Below, in pieces: positions 5,751 through 12,386 of a stretch of DNA of 12,386 nt. Location of the stretch: positions 1-12,386 of the forward strand of contig CAYXOX010000087.1 of the NCBI GenBank assembly GCA_964466745.1, read 5' to 3'. The position numbers were made by a program, and so were the translations under genes. A model generated the notes under the pieces. The model was not told where the DNA came from, did no database searches, and worked only from the letters and a program-made list of their open reading frames with translations. The stretch is from CAYXOX01 sp964466745 (lineage in GTDB: Bacteria; Pseudomonadota; Alphaproteobacteria; Rhodobacterales; Rhodobacteraceae). Within the stretch, counting starts at the first letter, position 1. Every line of letters starts with the position of its first letter.

Positions 5751-8700
5751 TCATTCGAATTCGATCAGCAGATCCTTCGCGTCTATCTGGCCGCCGGGCT
5801 GGACGTGCACGGCCTTCACGGTGGCATCGCGTTCGGCGTGCAGGCCGGTCTCCATCTTCATCGCCTCGATCGTCAGCAGAAGGTCGCCCGCCTTCACGGC
5901 CTTTCCCGCCTGCGCGGCCACCGTGGCCACGACGCCGGGCATCGGCGCGCCCACATGGGCCGGGTTGCCTTCCTCGGCCTTCGGCCGTTTGGGCGTGGCC
6001 GACTGAACCTTGCGATCGGGAACGCGGATCACCCGCGGCTGGCCGTTGAGCTCGAAGAACACCCGGACATCGCCGTCCTCGTGGACATCGCCGATGGCCT
6101 GCAGGCGCACCTCCAGGGTCTTGCCCGGTTCGATCTCGATCGAGGCCTCCTCGCCCGCCTTCATGCCGTAAAAGAAGATGTGGGTCGGCAGGGTGCGGAC
6201 TGGGCCGTAGATCGCGTTGCGCCGCGCGTAATCGGTGAAGACCTTGGGATACATCAGGTAGCCCATGAGATCTTCGTCGTCGATCGCGCGGCCGCCGAGG
6301 CTTTCGGAAACCTCCGCGCGGGTCTTTTCGAGATCGACCGGGGGCAGGTGCTTTCCGGGGCGATCCTTGAGCGGAGCCTCGTCCTTGAGGACCTTCTTGA
6401 GAAGGCCCTCCGGCCAGCCGCCCGGGGGCTGGCCGAGGTTGCCGCGCATCATGTCGATCACGCTGTCGGGGAAGGAGACCTCCACCGCCGGGTCTTCAAC
6501 CTGTTCGCGCGTCAGCCCCTGGCTCACCATCATCAGGGCCATGTCGCCGACCACCTTCGAGGAGGGGGTCACCTTCACGATGTCGCCGAACATCCGGTTC
6601 ACGTCGGCGTAGGTCTGGGCCACCTCGTGCCAGCGCTCCTCCAGCCCGAGGCTGCGCGCCTGGGCCTTGAGGTTGGTGAACTGCCCGCCGGGCATCTCGT
6701 GCAGGTAGACCTCCGAGGCCGGGGCCTGCAGCCCGCTCTCGAAGGCCGCGTAATGGGCGCGCACCGCCTCCCAGTAGTTCGAGATCTCCCGGACGGCGGC
6801 GATGTCGAGCATGGTGTCGCGGCCGGTGGCGGCGAGGGCTTCCACCACGGAACCCATGGTGGCCTGGCTGGTGTTGCCAGAAAGCGCGTCCATGGCGCAA
6901 TCCACGGCGTGCACGCCGCTTTCGGCCGCGGCGAGGATCGTGGCGATGGCCACTCCGGCGGTGTCATGGGTGTGGAAATGGATCGGCAGGTCCACCTCCT
7001 CGCGCAGGGCCGTGACCAGCTTGCGCGCCGCCGCGGGCTTGAGCAGCCCGGCCATGTCCTTCAGGCCCAGCACATGGGCTCCGGCGGCCTCGAGATCCTT
7101 GGCCATGGCCACGTAGTACTTCAGATCGTACTTGGCGCGATCGGGATCGAGGATGTTGCCGGTGTAGCAGATCGTGCCCTCGCAGACCTTCCCCGTCTCG
7201 ATGACGGCGTCCATGGCGACGCGCATGTTCTCCACCCAGTTGAGGCTGTCGAACACGCGGAACACGTCGACCCCGGTTTCGGCGGCTTGCCGCACGAAGC
7301 CGCGCACCACGTTGTCGGGATAGTTGGTGTAGCCGACGCCGTTCGAGGCCCTGAGCAGCATCTGGGTCATGATGTTGGGGAGCGCGGCGCGCAGGTCCCG
7401 CAGCCGTTGCCAGGGGCATTCCTGGAGGAAACGGTAGGCGACGTCGAAGGTGGCGCCGCCCCAGCACTCCACCGAGAACAGCTCGGGCAGGTTGGCCGCA
7501 TAGGCCGGGGCGATGCGGATCATGTCGATCGAGCGCATGCGGGTGGCCAGCAGCGACTGGTGCGCGTCGCGCATCGTCGTGTCGGTCAAGAGCAGCCGGT
7601 CCTGCGCCAGCATCCAGTCGGCCAGGCCCTGGGGGCCGAACTCCTCGAGGATCTGCCGCGTGCCCGGACGGGGCGCATCGGTGCGCAGCTCGGGCGGCCT
7701 CGGCTCGCGCGCGTGGGCGGGCGGCCGGGGGCGCCCTTCCGTTTCGGGATGCCCGTTCACGGTGATGTCGGCGATGTAGGTGAGGATCTTGGTGGCCGTG
7801 TCGCGCCGCGGCTTGAAGTCGAAGAGCTCCGGCGTCTCGTCGATGAACTTGGTGTGGTACTCGTTCGACAGGAAGGTGGGGTGCTTGAGCAGGTTCTCGA
7901 CGAAGGCGATGTTCGTGGAGACACCGCGGATGCGGAATTCACGCAGCGCGCGATCCATCCGGGCGATGGCGGCCTCGGGGGTGGGCGCCCAGGCGGTGAC
8001 CTTCTCGAGCAGCGAATCGTAGTAGCGCGTGATGACGGCGCCGGAGTAGGCCGTCCCGCCGTCGAGCCGGATGCCCATGCCGGTGGCCCCGCGGTAGGCG
8101 GTGATTCGGCCGTAGTCGGGAATGAAGTTGTTGGTCGGGTCCTCGGTGGTGATCCGGCACTGGATCGCGTGCCCGTCGAGCTTGACGTCGTACTGTGTGG
8201 CGACGCCCGTCGCCTCCACGAGGCTCTTGCCTTCCGCCACGAGGATCTGGGCGCGCACGATGTCGATGCCCGTGACCTCCTCGGTGACGGTATGCTCGAC
8301 CTGCACCCTGGGGTTCACCTCGATGAAGTAGAACTCCCCGGTGTCCATATCCATGAGGAACTCGACGGTGCCGGCGCACTCGTACTGCACGGCCTCGGCG
8401 ATCTTGCGACCCAGCGCGCAGATCTGTTCGCGCTGTGTGGGCGACAGGTAGGGGGCCGGTGCACGCTCCACCACCTTCTGGTTGCGGCGTTGCACGGAGC
8501 AGTCGCGTTCGTAGAGGTGGTAGATCTCGCCGTGGGTGTCGCCGAGGATCTGAACCTCGACGTGGCGCGCGCGCAGGATCATCTTCTCGAGGTAGCCCTC
8601 GCCGTTGCCGAAGGCGGCTTCGGCCTCGCGGCGGCCCTCGCGCACCTTCTCGGCCAGCTCCTCGGGGCCGAGGATCGGGCGCATCCCGCGGCCGCCGCCG

Positions 8701-9194
8701 CCCCAGGAGGCCTTCAGCATCAGCGGGTAGCCGATTTCCTCGGCCTCGCGCGCGATCGCGTCCATGTCCTCGCCGAGAACCTCGGTGGCCGGGATCACCG
8801 GCACCCCGGCCGCGATCGCCACCTTGCGGGCGCTGGCCTTGTCGCCGAGGGAACGCATCGTCTCGGCCCGGGGGCCGATGAAGGCGATGCCGGCCTTGGT
8901 GCAGGCATCCACGAACTCGGGGTTTTCCGAAAGCAGTCCGTAGCCGGGATGGATGGCATCCGCGCCGGCCTGGCGAGCCACCCGGATCATCTCGTCGATG
9001 GCGAGATAGGCGGCCACCGGGCCGAGGCCCTCGCCGATGCGGTAGGCTTCGTCGGCCTTGAACCGGTGCAGCGAGAGCTTGTCCTCCTCCGCGTAGACGG
9101 CGACCGTCCGCTTGCCCAGCTCGTTCGCGGCGCGCATTACGCGGATGGCGATCTCGCCACGGTTGGCGATGAGGATCTTCTTGAACTCGGTCAT
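5751..9194 (-). CDS. pyc: Pyruvate carboxylase
   Basis: Biotin enzyme that converts pyruvate, bicarbonate and ATP to oxaloacetate, ADP and phosphate, refilling the TCA cycle and feeding gluconeogenesis. The 1147 residues are full length and in the order of the single-chain type. The biotin carboxylase is at about 1-460, with ILIANRGEIA (8-17), the ATP-grasp glycine loop GGGGRGM (165-171) and FIEVNPRVQVEH (290-301). A Pro/Arg-rich linker (about 485-512) follows. The carboxyltransferase starts with LTDTTMRDAHQSLLATR (536-552); expected metal ligands are D543, K712 (in LKDMAG), H741 and H743 (in HFHTHD). The PYC/tetramerisation region precedes the C-terminal biotinyl domain, with EAMKME and the biotinylated Lys at 1113, 34 residues from the end. 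AAGGAG at 9205-9210 is a strong ribosome binding site 10 nt before the ATG. The upstream same-strand gene is an alpha-hydroxy-acid dehydrogenase whose product may be pyruvate. Confidence 0.98.
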   Translation of the reverse strand: MTEFKKILIANRGEIAIRVMRAANELGKRTVAVYAEEDKLSLHRFKADEAYRIGEGLGPVAAYLAIDEMIRVARQAGADAIHPGYGLLSENPEFVDACTKAGIAFIGPRAETMRSLGDKASARKVAIAAGVPVIPATEVLGEDMDAIAREAEEIGYPLMLKASWGGGGRGMRPILGPEELAEKVREGRREAEAAFGNGEGYLEKMILRARHVEVQILGDTHGEIYHLYERDCSVQRRNQKVVERAPAPYLSPTQREQICALGRKIAEAVQYECAGTVEFLMDMDTGEFYFIEVNPRVQVEHTVTEEVTGIDIVRAQILVAEGKSLVEATGVATQYDVKLDGHAIQCRITTEDPTNNFIPDYGRITAYRGATGMGIRLDGGTAYSGAVITRYYDSLLEKVTAWAPTPEAAIARMDRALREFRIRGVSTNIAFVENLLKHPTFLSNEYHTKFIDETPELFDFKPRRDTATKILTYIADITVNGHPETEGRPRPPAHAREPRPPELRTDAPRPGTRQILEEFGPQGLADWMLAQDRLLLTDTTMRDAHQSLLATRMRSIDMIRIAPAYAANLPELFSVECWGGATFDVAYRFLQECPWQRLRDLRAALPNIMTQMLLRASNGVGYTNYPDNVVRGFVRQAAETGVDVFRVFDSLNWVENMRVAMDAVIETGKVCEGTICYTGNILDPDRAKYDLKYYVAMAKDLEAAGAHVLGLKDMAGLLKPAAARKLVTALREEVDLPIHFHTHDTAGVAIATILAAAESGVHAVDCAMDALSGNTSQATMGSVVEALAATGRDTMLDIAAVREISNYWEAVRAHYAAFESGLQAPASEVYLHEMPGGQFTNLKAQARSLGLEERWHEVAQTYADVNRMFGDIVKVTPSSKVVGDMALMMVSQGLTREQVEDPAVEVSFPDSVIDMMRGNLGQPPGGWPEGLLKKVLKDEAPLKDRPGKHLPPVDLEKTRAEVSESLGGRAIDDEDLMGYLMYPKVFTDYARRNAIYGPVRTLPTHIFFYGMKAGEEASIEIEPGKTLEVRLQAIGDVHEDGDVRVFFELNGQPRVIRVPDRKVQSATPKRPKAEEGNPAHVGAPMPGVVATVAAQAGKAVKAGDLLLTIEAMKMETGLHAERDATVKAVHVQPGGQIDAKDLLIEFE

Positions 9195-9224
9195 CGGGCG
9201 GCGGCTCCTTTGCAGTCGCAGGAA

Positions 9225-9253
9225 GTGTTAGGGGGCTTCCGCAGCGCAGACAA
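9225..9253 (-). promoter_or_regulatory. Candidate promoter of pyc
   Basis: On the minus strand, TTGTCT (9253-9248), a 17-nt spacer and TAACAC (9230-9225) form a plausible promoter. Transcription would start near 9218, giving a leader of about 24 nt that includes the AAGGAG ribosome binding site. This suggests pyc need not depend on read-through from the dehydrogenase gene 142 nt upstream. Confidence 0.4.
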
Positions 9254-9276
9254 CCGGCCTGCGTGCCACATCCCGG

Positions 9277-9332
9277 GGCGCGCGTTCCGCGCGCCGGCCT
9301 CCGGCGGGAGTATTTCCCCCAAGATGAGGGGG
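9277..9332. repeat. Structured intergenic element, candidate Rhodobacteraceae dispersed repeat
   Basis: Immediately after the dehydrogenase gene three short stems lie in a row: GGCGCGCG/CGCGCGCC (9277-9284, 9288-9295), GCCGG/CCGGC (9293-9297, 9301-9305) and CCCCC/GGGGG (9316-9320, 9328-9332). The core, CCTCCGGCGGGAGTATTT (9298-9315) followed closely by AAGATGA (9321-9327), resembles a short sequence I recall seeing at many gene ends in Rhodobacteraceae genomes. That recollection is unverified. The hairpins could end or stabilise the dehydrogenase mRNA. There is only one copy in this window. Confidence 0.5.
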
Positions 9333-9336
9333 CGCG

Positions 9337-10470
9337 TCAGCACAGGTGATCCCGGGCGAGGACGGGGCGGGCGATGCCGAGCTGGCCCAGGTCGGCCTTC
9401 AGCCCTTCGGCAAGGACGTGGACGACATGGGCCGCGCCGGCCGGGCCGTAGGCGGCAAGGCCGGCGTGGAAGGCGCGCCCCAGCATGGTGAAATCCGCTC
9501 CGAGGGCGATGGCCCGCAGGATGTCGGTGCCCGAGCGGATCGCGCCGTCGTAGATGAGCGGTGTCCCGGGCAGAGCCTCGCGGATCGCGGGAAGCGCCGC
9601 GAGCGGGGCGGGGGCGGCCTCGAACTGCCGCCCGCCGTGGTTCGAGACCCAGACGGCGTCGGCGCCCTCGCCCGCCGCGATGCGCGCATCCTCGGCATGG
9701 AGCACGCCCTTGACCACCAGCGGGCCGTGCCATTCGCGGCGGAGGGCGGCAAGGTAGGCGCGGTCGGGCGCGGTCCGCAGCATGTAGCCGGCATGTGCCG
9801 TGCCCGGGCGCGCGGTGCGGACATCGGCGTATTTCTCCAGGGTCACGAGGCCGGGCCGGCCGGCGCGGGCGGTGGCGAGGGCCCAGGCGGGGCGCATCGC
9901 GACCTGCGCGAGGATCGGCAGGCTCAGTTTCATGGGGTTCGTGAGCCGGGCGCGGCGCAGCCGTTCGCGCCGGCTGGCCACGGCGACGTCGCCGGTCAGA
10001 ACGAGCGTGGTGAAGCCGGCAGCCGCGGCACGTGCCAGCATGTCGCGGCGGACCTCGGGCTCGCCGGGAGCGTAAAGCTGAAACCATCCCATGCCGCCGT
10101 GGTGGGGGGCCACCGCTTCGGGTGTGGCTGCGGCCACGGTGGACAGGCCGTAGGGAATGCCCGCCGTCGCGGCCACCCGGGCGAGCGCGACCTCGGCGCC
10201 GGGCCAGACGAGCCCCGACATCCCCACCGGTGCGATCCCGAACGGCAACGCGTAGCGGGTGCCCAGGAGCGTGGTCGCCAGATCCGGCGGAGGCGCGCCG
10301 CACAGCACCCGCGGCACGAGGCACACCGCGTCGAGCGCAGCCTCGGCGCGGTGCCGGGCGCCTTCGTTGCCGGTGGCGCTGTCGAGATACTCCCACACGA
10401 AGCGGGGAACGCGCCGCCGGGCGCGGGCGGACAGATCGGAAAGGGCCGGTGCGAGGGTATCGAGGTCCAT
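9337..10470 (-). CDS. FMN-dependent alpha-hydroxy-acid dehydrogenase/oxidase (lactate dehydrogenase-like)
   Basis: A TIM-barrel flavoprotein of the L-lactate dehydrogenase (LldD)/glycolate oxidase/mandelate dehydrogenase family, which oxidises an L-2-hydroxy acid to the 2-keto acid with FMN. Its 377 residues are a normal length. Expected active-site residues are present: Y28 in FVWEYLDSATG, the FMN-contacting PVGMSGL (81-87), Y133 in WFQLY, D161, the substrate-binding Arg cluster in SRRERLRR (166-173), K254 in LVVKGVL, catalytic base H278 and R281 in SNHGGRQ (276-282), and the phosphate-binding DGAIRSG (308-314) and GR (331-332). One deviation is DGAIRSG where DGGIRSG is usual. The ATG at 10470 gives the standard N terminus, but no good ribosome binding site precedes it. 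Lactate is a reasonable guess because pyc lies directly downstream, but glycolate or another hydroxy acid cannot be excluded. A longer frame over the same stretch (9191-10585, minus) is a shadow. Confidence 0.93.
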   Translation of the reverse strand: MDLDTLAPALSDLSARARRRVPRFVWEYLDSATGNEGARHRAEAALDAVCLVPRVLCGAPPPDLATTLLGTRYALPFGIAPVGMSGLVWPGAEVALARVAATAGIPYGLSTVAAATPEAVAPHHGGMGWFQLYAPGEPEVRRDMLARAAAAGFTTLVLTGDVAVASRRERLRRARLTNPMKLSLPILAQVAMRPAWALATARAGRPGLVTLEKYADVRTARPGTAHAGYMLRTAPDRAYLAALRREWHGPLVVKGVLHAEDARIAAGEGADAVWVSNHGGRQFEAAPAPLAALPAIREALPGTPLIYDGAIRSGTDILRAIALGADFTMLGRAFHAGLAAYGPAGAAHVVHVLAEGLKADLGQLGIARPVLARDHLC

Positions 10471-10546
10471 CGCCGCTTGTTGGCCCGCGGCGCCGCCGCG
10501 CGCAAGCGCCCGTGCGCCGCGGGGTGGAACAGATAAAGAACAACCC

Positions 10547-10575
10547 TTTTCCTTCGTGGGCAGCCGCGTTAGGCT
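10547..10575 (+). promoter_or_regulatory. Candidate uvrD promoter giving a near-leaderless mRNA
   Basis: TTTTCC (10547-10552), a 17-nt spacer and TAGGCT (10570-10575) lie in the 113-nt gap between the divergent dehydrogenase and uvrD genes, within and beside its only AT-rich patch (about 10528-10556). Transcription starting about seven bases after the -10 would begin at or within two bases of the ATG at 10584. No Shine-Dalgarno sequence precedes that ATG, which agrees with leaderless translation. Confidence 0.35.
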
Positions 10576-10583
10576 CCGCTCCC

Positions 10584-12386
10584 ATGAGCAGCTATTCCGA
10601 GGACGAGGCCTTCGACGCGGCGGTTCCGCTGTCGCACCGGGCGATGGCGGCGAGGGCGGCGCCCTATCTCGACGGTCTCAATCCCGCCCAGCGCTCGGCC
10701 GTGGAGGCGACCGAGGGCCCCGTTCTGATGCTCGCCGGTGCCGGCACCGGCAAGACCCGCGCGCTGACGACGCGGATCGCGCATCTGCTGCAGTCCGGCC
10801 TCGCGCGGCCCAACGAGATCCTCGCGGTGACCTTCACCAACAAGGCTGCGCGCGAGATGAAGGGGCGCGTGGGCTCGCTGCTTGGCGAGGCGGTGGAGGG
10901 GATGCCCTGGCTCGGCACCTTCCATGCCATCGGGGTGAAGCTGCTGCGCCGCCATGCCGAACTGGCCGGCCTCAAGTCGAACTTCACGATCCTCGACACG
11001 GACGACCAGATCCGCCTTCTTCGGCAGCTTGTCGTCGCCGCCAACATCGACGAGAAGCGCTGGCCGCCGCGCCTGCTCGCCTCGATCATCGACAACTGGA
11101 AGAACCGCGCCTGGACGCCAGAGACCGTGCCCGCCGCCGAGGCCGGCGCGTTCGATCATCGCGGCGTGGCGCTCTATGCCGAGTACCAGGCCCGGCTGAA
11201 GACGCTCAACGCGGTGGATTTCGGCGACCTGCTCCTGCACATGGTCACGATCTTCCAGGCCCATGACGATGTGCTCGGGCAGTACCAGCGCTGGTTCCGC
11301 TACATCCTGGTGGACGAGTACCAGGATACCAACGTCGCGCAGTATCTCTGGCTGCGCCTGCTGGCCGCGGGGCATCGCAACATCTGCTGCGTGGGCGACG
11401 ACGACCAGTCGATCTACGGCTGGCGGGGCGCCGAGGTGGGCAACATCCTGCGCTTCGAGAAGGACTTTCCGGGCGCCAAGGTTATCCGGCTCGAGCAGAA
11501 CTACCGCTCCACCCCCCATATCCTCGGGGCCGCCTCCGGGCTGATCGATGCAAACAAGGGCCGCCTCGGCAAGACGCTCTGGACCGACCGGGACGAGGGC
11601 GAGAAGGTGCGCCTCATCGGCCACTGGGACGGGGAGGAGGAGGCCCGCTGGATCGGCGAGGAGATCGAGGCCATGCAGTCGGGCACGCGGGGGCTGGACC
11701 CTGTCCCGCTCGACGACATGGCGATCCTGGTGCGGGCCAGCCACCAGATGCGGGCCTTCGAAGACCGCTTCCTGACCATCGGGCTGCCCTACCGCGTAAT
11801 CGGCGGGCCCCGTTTCTACGAGCGCCTCGAGATCCGCGATGCCATGGCCTATTTCCGGCTCGCGGTAAGCCCGGAGGACGATCTGGCTTTCGAGCGGATC
11901 GTCAACACGCCCAAGCGTGGGCTGGGCGACAAGGCGCAACAGAAGATCCAGCAGGCCGCGCGTGCGAACGGCGTGAGCCTCGTGGAAGGCGCGCGGCTGC
12001 TTGTCGCCGAGAAGGGTCTTACGGGGCGTGGCGCGGCGGAGCTTGGCCGCCTTGTGGCGGGGATCGACCGGTGGGCGGCCATGGTGCGCGCCGGGCACGA
12101 CAGCCACGTGGAGACGGCGGAGATAATCCTCGAGGAGTCCGGCTACACCGAGTTCTGGCAGAACGAGAAGACACCGGAGGCCCCCGGCCGGCTCGAAAAC
12201 CTCAAGGAGCTCGTGAAGGCGCTGGAGAGCTTCGAGAACCTGCAAGGGTTCCTCGAACACGTCAGCCTGATCATGGACAACGAGGCCGACGAGGGCGACT
12301 CCAAGGTCTCGATCATGACTCTCCACGCGGCGAAGGGGCTCGAGTTTCCCGCCGTGTTCCTGCCCGGCTGGGAAGACGGGCTCTTC
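10584..12386 (+). CDS. uvrD: UvrD/PcrA/Rep-type ATP-dependent DNA helicase (3' truncated by window)
   Basis: Superfamily 1A 3'-5' DNA helicase that displaces strands in nucleotide excision and mismatch repair and at stalled forks. The frame is open from ATG 10584 to the last base (601 codons visible). Motifs appear in order: Q motif LNPAQRSAV (32-40), Walker A AGAGTGKT (51-58), Ia VTFTNKAAREMKGR (82-95), GTFHAIG (motif Ib region, 111-117), Walker B VDEYQDT (243-249), III CVGDDDQSIYGWRGA (269-283), IV LEQNYRST, and V MTLHAAKGLEFPAVFLPG near the visible end. Motif VI and the C-terminal tail lie outside. About 30 residues precede the Q motif, a modest extension. AddA/RecB-type enzymes are much longer and differ in motif III, so UvrD/PcrA is the best call. 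Divergent from the dehydrogenase gene, with no ribosome binding site before the ATG. Confidence 0.96.
   Translation, partial: MSSYSEDEAFDAAVPLSHRAMAARAAPYLDGLNPAQRSAVEATEGPVLMLAGAGTGKTRALTTRIAHLLQSGLARPNEILAVTFTNKAAREMKGRVGSLLGEAVEGMPWLGTFHAIGVKLLRRHAELAGLKSNFTILDTDDQIRLLRQLVVAANIDEKRWPPRLLASIIDNWKNRAWTPETVPAAEAGAFDHRGVALYAEYQARLKTLNAVDFGDLLLHMVTIFQAHDDVLGQYQRWFRYILVDEYQDTNVAQYLWLRLLAAGHRNICCVGDDDQSIYGWRGAEVGNILRFEKDFPGAKVIRLEQNYRSTPHILGAASGLIDANKGRLGKTLWTDRDEGEKVRLIGHWDGEEEARWIGEEIEAMQSGTRGLDPVPLDDMAILVRASHQMRAFEDRFLTIGLPYRVIGGPRFYERLEIRDAMAYFRLAVSPEDDLAFERIVNTPKRGLGDKAQQKIQQAARANGVSLVEGARLLVAEKGLTGRGAAELGRLVAGIDRWAAMVRAGHDSHVETAEIILEESGYTEFWQNEKTPEAPGRLENLKELVKALESFENLQGFLEHVSLIMDNEADEGDSKVSIMTLHAAKGLEFPAVFLPGWEDGLF

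Noticed and set aside
5805..9491. A 1228-codon open frame on the plus strand opposite pyc
   Set aside because: It is antisense to an unmistakable pyruvate carboxylase. Long antisense openness is expected in GC-rich DNA with strong third-position GC; the translation is His/Val/Gly/Ala-rich with no recognisable domain and no ribosome binding site.
9191..10585. A 464-codon minus-strand frame covering the dehydrogenase gene
   Set aside because: It is in a different frame from the clear FMN-dependent dehydrogenase, and its translation is almost entirely Arg, Pro, Gly and Ala.
10569..12326. A 585-codon minus-strand open frame opposite uvrD
   Set aside because: The plus frame carries every SF1 helicase motif in order up to the window edge; the antisense frame has no family resemblance.
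1..12386. Defence island, CRISPR, prophage, IS element or toxin-antitoxin system
   Set aside because: No direct-repeat arrays, transposase, integrase, paired small genes or composition shift were seen; the gene content is core metabolism and housekeeping.

Overview
The window looks like a chromosomal, mostly housekeeping segment of a GC-rich alphaproteobacterium, most probably Rhodobacteraceae (Rhodobacter/Roseobacter group). The grounds are very high third-position GC, a short bacterial prolyl-tRNA synthetase without the editing insertion, a DUF2937 protein, a single LolC/E-type permease followed by LolD, a Tat-exported family 5 solute-binding protein, and an intergenic element resembling one I associate with Rhodobacteraceae. 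The lineage is inferred from these features; no database was searched.

Layout: (1) 1-909 (+) is the 3' part of proS, cut by the window edge. (2) 1035-1541 (+) is a small DUF2937 membrane-associated protein with its own candidate promoter, which overlaps a perfect palindrome. (3) 1648-3297 (-) is a solitary ABC-transporter peptide/solute-binding protein with a Tat signal; its 3' end converges on the DUF2937 gene around a hairpin. (4) 3298-3709 is a long divergent intergenic region with candidate promoters for both flanking genes and a 10-bp-arm inverted repeat. (5) 3710-5708 (+) is a tight lolC/E-lolD operon for lipoprotein release from the inner membrane. (6) 5751-9194 (-) is a full-length pyruvate carboxylase. 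(7) 9337-10470 (-) is an FMN-dependent alpha-hydroxy-acid dehydrogenase of the lactate dehydrogenase/glycolate oxidase family. (8) 10584-12386 (+) is the N-terminal three-quarters or so of a UvrD/PcrA-type helicase, open to the window edge.

How they fit together: proS, lolCD and uvrD are core functions in translation, envelope assembly and DNA repair. The clearest possible metabolic link is between the alpha-hydroxy-acid dehydrogenase and pyc. If the former oxidises L-lactate, its product pyruvate is the substrate that Pyc carboxylates to oxaloacetate, an anaplerotic route for growth on C3 acids. The SBP has no permease or ATPase beside it and must rely on partners encoded elsewhere. Candidate promoters recur with a TTG-type -35 and a -10 of the form YAGGST.

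I see no CRISPR array, phage, IS element, toxin-antitoxin pair, defence locus, tRNA or rRNA, and no convincing new system. The items most worth checking are the structured intergenic element downstream of the dehydrogenase, the structured leader of the orphan SBP, the palindrome before the DUF2937 gene, and the possibly leaderless uvrD start.
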